Shown: one piece after another, positions 41,658 through 46,427 of the stretch
How positions within the stretch are numbered: the first letter of the stretch is position 1
Layout: each line of letters starts with the position of its first letter
Assembly (NCBI GenBank): GCA_017436605.1
Contig: JAFSCW010000066.1
Coordinates: 1 to 46,427, forward strand
Direction: 5' to 3'
Length of the DNA stretch: 46,427 bases
Origin: Clostridia bacterium
GTDB taxonomy: Bacteria; Bacillota; Clostridia; Christensenellales; Aristaeellaceae
Position numbers and translations under genes: made by a program
Notes under the pieces: model-generated
The model's database searches: none
Told to the model about the DNA's origin: nothing
Seen by the model: the letters and a program-made list of their open reading frames with translations, nothing else

Positions 41658-42755
41658 TCAGTCGTCAGAATCGGTATCCGGGGAGTCCGGGGTTGCCGGG
41701 CTGTTGTAGTCCGGGCTCGCCGGGCTGTTGTAGTCCGGGGTCGCCGGGCTGTTGTAGTCCGGGCTCGCCGGACTGTTATAGTCCGGGCTCGCCGGGCTGT
41801 TGTAATCCGGGGTCGCCGGGCTGTTATAGTCCGGGGTCGCCGGGCTGTTGTAATCCGGGGTCGCCGGGCTGTTGTAGTCCGGGGTCGCCGGGCTGTTGTA
41901 ATCCGGGGTCGCCGGGCTGTTGTAATCCGGGGTATTCACATCCATGGAATTCCTGTCGGCGGAGTTCACGTCGAGGGAATTCTTATCGAGAGAGCTGACA
42001 TCGAAAGATTTCATGTCGAGTGAGTTCTCGTCCTGGGAGCTCAGATCGGTCGAGTTGTCGTCGATGCCATCCGTATCGACGTAGTCCTCAAGGCTGTCGT
42101 CATAACGGTCGTCGGTATCCCATTCCGGCAGGTCGCTGTCCTTCTTCCAGTCGTCGTCGTTGGTCCAGTCGTCGTCGTCCCAGTTGTCGTTCATCACAAT
42201 GAACTCAACGAAGCCCTGCGGAAGATTGTATTCCTTGGCGATCTGGCTGACATGATCCTTGGTGATCGTCTCGCGGATCGCAGCGCGGGAGGTATCGCCG
42301 ATGCTGCCGCTTTCATCCTCCAGGAACAGGGAGAGAATCACCTGAATGTTCTTGTAACGCTCTTCAGAGGCCGGGTTCACCATGATCTCCGCCTTCAGGA
42401 CATTGGCCAGGGAGCGGAAGTAGGCGTTGCGGACCTGCGCCGGCGCGAGCTGCTTGGCCACAGCATACACCGCGATGTCCTTGGTGGTCACGGCGGACAG
42501 GCCCGGCAGCTCGGGCGCAAGCTTCTGCGCCGCAGCGAGATCGGCGGGCGCCGGCTGGTAGGAACCATCCATCACCTTGTCCAGGTACTTGTCGCTGTTG
42601 ACGCTCGCCTCCTCGATGGTCACGCCGGTCAGGGAAACGAACGCCTCGATCGCCTCGGGCATCTTGGCTGCATCGGCGGTCTGGCCTTCGGCCGCTGCGC
42701 CAAGGGCGGCGGTCGCGAGGATCGCGGTCATCAGAATACTCAGGAACTTCTTCAT
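41658..42755 (-). CDS. Secreted protein with conserved domain and NSPATPDY tandem-repeat tail
   Basis: A 365-aa secreted protein. Signal peptide of about 22 residues ends AAAEG. Residues about 25-190 form a helical domain whose second half (AEIMVNPASEERYKNIQVIL to FIVMNDNW) matches the small secreted protein at 37345-37890. It is followed by an acidic Asp/Trp stretch (NDNWDDDDWTNDDDWKKDSD). Irregular pentads of the type DxNSx then lead into about ten 8-residue repeats of the NSPATPDY kind and an acidic end. There is no sorting signal. The tail looks like a wall-spanning or calcium-binding stalk. AAAAGGAG precedes the ATG. Confidence 0.82.
   Translation of the reverse strand: MKKFLSILMTAILATAALGAAAEGQTADAAKMPEAIEAFVSLTGVTIEEASVNSDKYLDKVMDGSYQPAPADLAAAQKLAPELPGLSAVTTKDIAVYAVAKQLAPAQVRNAYFRSLANVLKAEIMVNPASEERYKNIQVILSLFLEDESGSIGDTSRAAIRETITKDHVSQIAKEYNLPQGFVEFIVMNDNWDDDDWTNDDDWKKDSDLPEWDTDDRYDDSLEDYVDTDGIDDNSTDLSSQDENSLDMKSFDVSSLDKNSLDVNSADRNSMDVNTPDYNSPATPDYNSPATPDYNSPATPDYNSPATPDYNSPATPDYNSPASPDYNSPASPDYNSPATPDYNSPASPDYNSPATPDSPDTDSDD
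41690..41935. repeat. 24-bp in-frame tandem repeat, about ten units
   Basis: Units read TAGTCCGGGGTCGCCGGGCT plus four bases on the plus strand, varying at one or two positions (Thr/Ser codon and a wobble base). The near-identical copies indicate ongoing expansion or contraction. Confidence 0.88.
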
Positions 42756-42828
42756 ATTTTTTCTCCTTTTCTTTTCTCGGTTGTCTTGTATGGTTGAGCT
42801 TGCAGCGCTGTTTCTTGATTACGGGTGC

Positions 42829-42834
42829 ATTATA
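42829..42834 (-). promoter_or_regulatory. Candidate -10 of the repeat-protein gene
   Basis: TATAAT on the minus strand about 75 bp upstream of the start. The -35 region (TTTCCT) is poor, so an activator such as the nearby response regulator may be needed. Confidence 0.45.
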
Positions 42835-42909
42835 CGACAACCGGAAAAAAGAGGAAATACTTTCGGGGCAAAACTCACATAACCCCCACATAAGCCCGCC
42901 GGACATCTA

Positions 42910-42945
42910 AAAGCGCCCCGTTTCCGCGCGGAAAACAGGGCGTTT
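42910..42945 (-). terminator. Terminator of the 505-aa secreted-protein gene
   Basis: On the minus strand AACGCCC-GTTTTCC pairs with GGAAAC-GGGCGCTT around GCGC and is followed by TTT. It lies about 50 bp past the stop. Confidence 0.72.
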
Positions 42946-42993
42946 GATGTGTATGTATTCTTTGATCGTCTTCACATTGGCTTCATGAGCGGC

Positions 42994-44511
42994 TTATTCG
43001 ACCTTGTCCACGAACAGCAGATCGAACCGGGGCACCATCACCGGCTCGCCGCGCTCATCCTGCTCCTCAAAGACGCCGGAAACCTCGCATACGACCGTCA
43101 GCATATCGCCGACCTTCGCGCCCGTGTCGCCCTCGGATACGATGATCACGGGATTATACCACGTGCCCGACGCGTCCTTGTTGAAGTGCATGCGGATATA
43201 CTGCATCGTTCCGGCGGCGCTGATTTCATACACCGGGCCGTACAGGCTCATGACCTTGCCGAGATTTTCGTCCAGATTCTTCTGCAGGTTCTTATAGGAG
43301 ATCTTCTCCGCCGCCGCGCGGACAGCCTGCTTTTCCTGGTCGTCCGTCATCACGCGCACGAGCGTGAACATCACGCGCCGCTGATCAAAGCCGTCCTTGT
43401 CGAGGATCAGCGTGTAGCGGTATTCGCCCTCGTCCTCCGTGGACAGCTCAAAGGAGAACGAGCCGTCGCCGTCTGCGCGCTTTTTCGATACGCCGTAGGG
43501 CGTCACCAGCTGAATCTGCACGCCGGCGAGGGTCCTGCCGGAGAACTTCGTCCTGTCCTTTTCGACGGTATGCACGCCGCCCTCCTCGAAGCCCTCGAGC
43601 GTCACCGGAAGGGTCTTGGCGCTGTAGACGACCGTACCGCTCACGCTCGATTCGAGCATGCCCTCCATGCTCGCCGTCAGGCGGATATCGTAGCTGCCCT
43701 CCGCCTCCAGCGGCACAAGCAGCGAGAACTTTCCGCTCGCGCCCGCCACGCCGACGGACAGGAGCGCCATCTCGCCCGCGCCGTCCGGCGCCTCGGCGAC
43801 GAGCGTCGCGTTCGGGGTCGTTTCGCCCTCGATGGTCAGGGCCGACACCGTCGTCTCCTGCGGGATCTGCGCCGCGAGCTTCACCGAGCGCATCGGCATA
43901 TCGAGCATCTCGGTGACGGTCAGGTTCGCCGTCATCTTCCGGAAATACGACAGATCGCGGTTGCCGAAACGGCCGCCGTCGATCTGCCAGTCGAGCATGA
44001 CGTACATGCCGTTGCGCACGGTCACATACCGCAGGCCGCGGCCGACGATCTCATCGGAAAACGTCTTCGTGTAGTGGATATAGAGCCAGTAATCGCCGCC
44101 CTCGCGCTGCCATTCAACGTCCCTGGCGCGAAGGCCGGTCGTCTCCCAGAGCCTGTCGTTCAGGGCGCGGTTTTTGAGCGTCTTTCGCTGCTCATCCGTC
44201 ACGCTGCCGATGTCGAAAATCTCCTCGGAGAGCTCGTCCCGGCGCACGATCACGCTCATGTGCTGATCAAACCGCGGGTTATACGCGCGGCTGAGCACGC
44301 CCTGCTCGGCGAGCTCGTCACAGAGGGCATAGCCGTCGATCCCGTGCTCGCTAAGCAGGGGCGCATAAACCTTCGCCAGCTGGGGCGAAAGGACAAGCCA
44401 GCTGTCCGGATAATCAAAGGCGAGATGCGCGCTCTCCATGGCGATCGTCTGCCCAAGCGCCAGCGCCGGCAGCGCGAGCAGAAGCAGGCACAAAAGACAA
44501 ATGCGTTTCAT
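42994..44511 (-). CDS. Secreted multidomain protein of unknown function
   Basis: A 505-aa secreted protein with a signal peptide of about 20 residues. The N-terminal domain (about 25-205) begins ESAHLAFDYPDSWLVLSP and resembles PsbP/DUF-type secreted beta domains. The middle (about 215-390) has two Ig-like beta units (LTIEGETTPNATLVAEAPDG and FSGRTLAGVQIQLVTPYGVS). The C-terminal part (about 400-505) starts with helices (AAEKISYKNLQKNLDENLGK) and ends in an OB-like beta stretch. There is no anchoring signal. Alone in its transcription unit, ahead of its terminator. Function is unknown. Confidence 0.78.
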   Translation of the reverse strand: MKRICLLCLLLLALPALALGQTIAMESAHLAFDYPDSWLVLSPQLAKVYAPLLSEHGIDGYALCDELAEQGVLSRAYNPRFDQHMSVIVRRDELSEEIFDIGSVTDEQRKTLKNRALNDRLWETTGLRARDVEWQREGGDYWLYIHYTKTFSDEIVGRGLRYVTVRNGMYVMLDWQIDGGRFGNRDLSYFRKMTANLTVTEMLDMPMRSVKLAAQIPQETTVSALTIEGETTPNATLVAEAPDGAGEMALLSVGVAGASGKFSLLVPLEAEGSYDIRLTASMEGMLESSVSGTVVYSAKTLPVTLEGFEEGGVHTVEKDRTKFSGRTLAGVQIQLVTPYGVSKKRADGDGSFSFELSTEDEGEYRYTLILDKDGFDQRRVMFTLVRVMTDDQEKQAVRAAAEKISYKNLQKNLDENLGKVMSLYGPVYEISAAGTMQYIRMHFNKDASGTWYNPVIIVSEGDTGAKVGDMLTVVCEVSGVFEEQDERGEPVMVPRFDLLFVDKVE

Positions 44512-44557
44512 AGGCTTTCCTCAAAACAAAGGGTGAAATGATCCGCCGCGCGCCCCG

Positions 44558-45523
44558 TCACAGGATATGCACGAGCATGTTGCCGCCCTCGTCCATCTGC
44601 AGCTTCAGGAGCTTTTCGCGCTCGAGCGTGCGCAGGACGTCGGAGAAGCGGCGCAGGCCGACCTGCCGCTCGGTGAAATCGGGATAGAGCGCCTGCACGG
44701 CGGATTTGAGAATCGACGGATTGACGCGGTCGAAGCCGTCCTCCTTGTAGGCGGAGAGAATCCGGGAGAACACCGCAACGTAGTTGTCGCGGTTGATCTG
44801 CTCGATCGCGGCATACGCCTGATGGAGCCGGACGATCAGGTTATACTGCTCGCTCTCCACGGTGAAGGAGCCGAACTGCTGGGACAGCTGCGCGAGCACC
44901 TTGCCGAAGGTCGAATAGCCGACGCTCTTTTCCGAAAAGCTCGGGCGCAGGCGAAGCAGGACGCTCTTAACCTCGGAGGCGAGCATCTCGCCCGAGTCGC
45001 TCTCGCGCAGGATGGTCACGATCAGATCGTTGACGTCCGAAAGCGTCAGCGCCTCGCTCACGGCCGGAGCCGGGCGTTCCTTGCTGGTGGATACGCTCTC
45101 CAGGAACTGGAACTCGCTGCAGGCGGACATGAACACATTCGAGGCCGCCTCGCTGCGGGAGATGCCCAGCACGAACTTGCCCATGCTCTTGAGCTTGCCG
45201 ACCAGCGGCACATAGTCGCTGTCGCCGGATACGATGCAGAAGCTGTCGATCAGGTCGTTGCGGTAGGCGACGTCCAGCGCATCGATGACCAGCTGGATGT
45301 CGGAGTTGTTTTTCTGGTTGCAGCCGTAGCGCAGGCTGGGCACAACCGTAAACGTGTTGGAAAGCAGGGTCTCCTTCAGGTCGGAGTAGCTGTCCGTGTA
45401 GCCGTAAACCTTGCCGATGAGGATATCGCCGCGGATCTTCACGCGCTCGATCACGTCCATCAGCATGCTGTTCTTGCCGCCGCAGTTTTCCAGGTCGACA
45501 AACAGCGCAAAATGAGAAGCCAT
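44558..45523 (-). CDS. NYN-domain RNase-like protein with tandem LOTUS (OST-HTH) domains
   Basis: A 321-aa cytoplasmic protein. The NYN/PIN-like domain (1-145) has the expected acidic cluster: FVDLEN (Asp10), NNSDIQLVIDALD (Asp75, Asp81) and SGDSDYVPLV (Asp101, Asp103). Two OST-HTH/LOTUS-like modules (about 160-230 and 245-320) follow, with SFSEKSVGYSTFGKVLAQLS and DFTERQVGLRRFSDVLRTLE. NYN proteins are metal-dependent RNases and LOTUS domains bind RNA, so RNA decay or surveillance is likely. The target is unknown. AAAGGAAC precedes the ATG. Confidence 0.9.
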   Translation of the reverse strand: MASHFALFVDLENCGGKNSMLMDVIERVKIRGDILIGKVYGYTDSYSDLKETLLSNTFTVVPSLRYGCNQKNNSDIQLVIDALDVAYRNDLIDSFCIVSGDSDYVPLVGKLKSMGKFVLGISRSEAASNVFMSACSEFQFLESVSTSKERPAPAVSEALTLSDVNDLIVTILRESDSGEMLASEVKSVLLRLRPSFSEKSVGYSTFGKVLAQLSQQFGSFTVESEQYNLIVRLHQAYAAIEQINRDNYVAVFSRILSAYKEDGFDRVNPSILKSAVQALYPDFTERQVGLRRFSDVLRTLEREKLLKLQMDEGGNMLVHIL

Positions 45524-45540
45524 AGTAAGTTCCTTTCTGA

Positions 45541-45660
45541 AAGGGGAACGTTAGGGCTGCCGCCCTATAACCTGCCTGGGGATTTCATCCCCATACCCCT
45601 TCTTCGCTTCGCGGCGGTTTAAAGCAGATTTGTTGCAGGCGAACTGCGTTCGCCATGAAG
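45541..45660. repeat. Cluster of three intergenic hairpins
   Basis: AGGGC/GCCCT (45553-45566), TGGGGAT/ATCCCCA (45577-45593) and GGCGAAC/GTTCGCC (45638-45654) follow each other in a gap of about 150 bp between the CapA-like gene and the NYN gene. They resemble repetitive extragenic elements of Clostridia. No T run follows any of them. Confidence 0.55.
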
Positions 45661-45674
45661 TATTGAATATGTGG

Positions 45675-46427
45675 TTACTGCCACTCGCCATTCACAAACT
45701 CTTTCATATTGGAAGAGCGCTTGAGGATACGGTTTACGATCCTGTCCGCCTCCTCGCCCGAGGCGACGACGGGACGATAGTCCGTGCCGTTTTCAAGCTC
45801 CGTCAGCCGCAGCGGGACGATCGTCATCTGCGGCGGATCGCAGCGATCCTCATAGACGGTGAATGTCAGCCTCGCCGCGCAGGCGTCGCGGTCGTCCGGG
45901 TCGACGTTGCCGCCGAAGACCAGATTGCCCAGCGAATACAGGATGTATGTGTCCTCATAGCTCTCCACGCCCTGCACGATGTGCGGATGATGGCCCACGA
46001 CGATATCCGCGCCGGCGCGGATCGCTGCGCGGCCGATGGTGCGCTGCTCGCCGGTGAAGTCCGCGCGGTATTCGCTGCCCCAATGGAACGAGGCCACGAC
46101 GATCTGGCAGCCCATCTCGCGCAGCGCCTTGACGTCCTTGGTGATGTCCTTCTTGCCATCCTTATAGGGGAAGCAGTAGCCGGTCATGCCGACCTTCACG
46201 CCGTCTTTTTCGAACACGCCGAGGATGCCGTTGCCCGACACCGTAATGCCCGCGCTTTCGAGGTTGGCGATGGTATCCTCGCGCCCCGTCTCGCCGTAGT
46301 CGAGCGTGTGGTTATTGGCGATGGTCACCGCCTCAATGCTGCCCAGCGTCAGGATATCGGTGTATTCCGCCGGGCCCTTGAAGTTGAACTTCTTTTCCTT
46401 CTTCTTCGTCTCCTCGGTCAGCGTGCC
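45675..46427 (-). CDS. CapA-family (PGA_cap-type) metallophosphatase-like protein, 5' end cut
   Basis: The visible 250 residues are the C-terminal part of a CapA-family protein. The family motifs are TIANNHTLDYGETGREDTIA, GMTGYCFPYKDGKK, ASFHWGSEYRADFTGEQ, GADIVVGHHPHIVQGVES and ILYSLGNLVFGG. The frame remains open past the right edge, and the ATG at 46328 is inside the domain rather than the true start. Family members include poly-gamma-glutamate synthesis proteins but many have other, unknown roles. It has a secretory signal only if encoded outside the window. Confidence 0.88.
   Translation of the reverse strand, partial: GTLTEETKKKEKKFNFKGPAEYTDILTLGSIEAVTIANNHTLDYGETGREDTIANLESAGITVSGNGILGVFEKDGVKVGMTGYCFPYKDGKKDITKDVKALREMGCQIVVASFHWGSEYRADFTGEQRTIGRAAIRAGADIVVGHHPHIVQGVESYEDTYILYSLGNLVFGGNVDPDDRDACAARLTFTVYEDRCDPPQMTIVPLRLTELENGTDYRPVVASGEEADRIVNRILKRSSNMKEFVNGEWQ

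Noticed and set aside
41690..41935. CRISPR-like array
   Set aside because: The repeats are contiguous 24-bp units without spacers and stay in frame in a secreted protein. No cas gene is nearby.
39398..41998. Plus-strand frame of 866 codons ending in collagen-like SPGCCNPGSPG repeats
   Set aside because: It is antisense to the CotH gene and to the 24-bp repeats. It has no ribosome binding site or family match, and the Gly-Pro pattern comes from the repeat unit.

Overview
The window looks like a genome fragment from a Gram-positive anaerobe, most likely a gut Clostridia. The signs are strong GGAGG-type ribosome binding sites, consensus TTGACA/TATAAT promoters, sortases with LPxTG-like pilins, a SipA-like protein, short Ala/Leu-rich signal peptides and a binding-protein sugar ABC system. 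The species cannot be named from this sequence. Positions 1 to about 10.4 kb differ in style from the rest and form one end of an integrated mobile element. The remainder reads as host chromosome, richer in G+C.

Region 1 (1-10,403) is the right end of an integrative and probably mobilizable element. On the minus strand, in transcription order, it carries ParB, a winged-helix/DUF6017 replication-type protein, TnpV, MobC, an FAD/Rieske oxidoreductase, a small conserved protein, a MOB_P-type relaxase, and an HTH-AAA-PD-(D/E)XK fusion. On the plus strand, between ParB and the DUF6017 gene, sits a DUF3990/XRE gene pair behind a promoter that contains twin palindromes. The element ends in a 3' fragment of tRNA-Arg(CCU), the displaced attachment-site half. 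Several TTGCTAA repeats precede that fragment. No T4SS, integrase or ParA is visible, so the rest of the element must lie left of position 1.

Region 2 (10.5-19.9 kb) is a pilus operon read leftward from one consensus promoter. It encodes an SH3 surface protein, a large tip-type adhesin, a small coiled-coil protein, a signal-peptidase-like protein lacking both catalytic residues (SipA-like), a major pilin, a class B sortase, a minor pilin and a second class B sortase. Divergent from it (20.3-23.6 kb) is a MoxR / DUF58 / membrane-protein operon.

Region 3 (23.6-34.8 kb) is a Gram-positive polysaccharide utilisation locus for a uronic-acid polymer. It has a binding protein, two permeases, a heparinase II/III-family lyase, a DUF2264 protein, a GH88 unsaturated uronyl hydrolase and a small accessory protein. 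A divergent LacI-family regulator controls it, with two matching palindromic operators flanking a consensus promoter. An alpha/beta hydrolase lies nearby. The predicted lyase and hydrolase lack signal peptides, which implies import of oligosaccharides followed by cytoplasmic breakdown. No ABC ATPase is present.

Region 4 (34.9-46.4 kb) is a secretion- and envelope-flavoured stretch. It contains a secreted BspA-type leucine-rich-repeat protein and an operon of CotH-family kinase, response regulator, histidine kinase and a small secreted protein. A second secreted protein shares a domain with that last gene and adds a 24-bp in-frame tandem-repeat tail. A multidomain secreted protein, a NYN-LOTUS RNase-like protein and a partial CapA-family protein follow. 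The paired secreted proteins flanking the CotH/two-component operon and the pilus locus with its catalytically dead signal peptidase are the most interesting host systems. In the mobile element, the operator-studded promoter of the HTH-AAA-nuclease fusion and the DUF3990 pair stand out.
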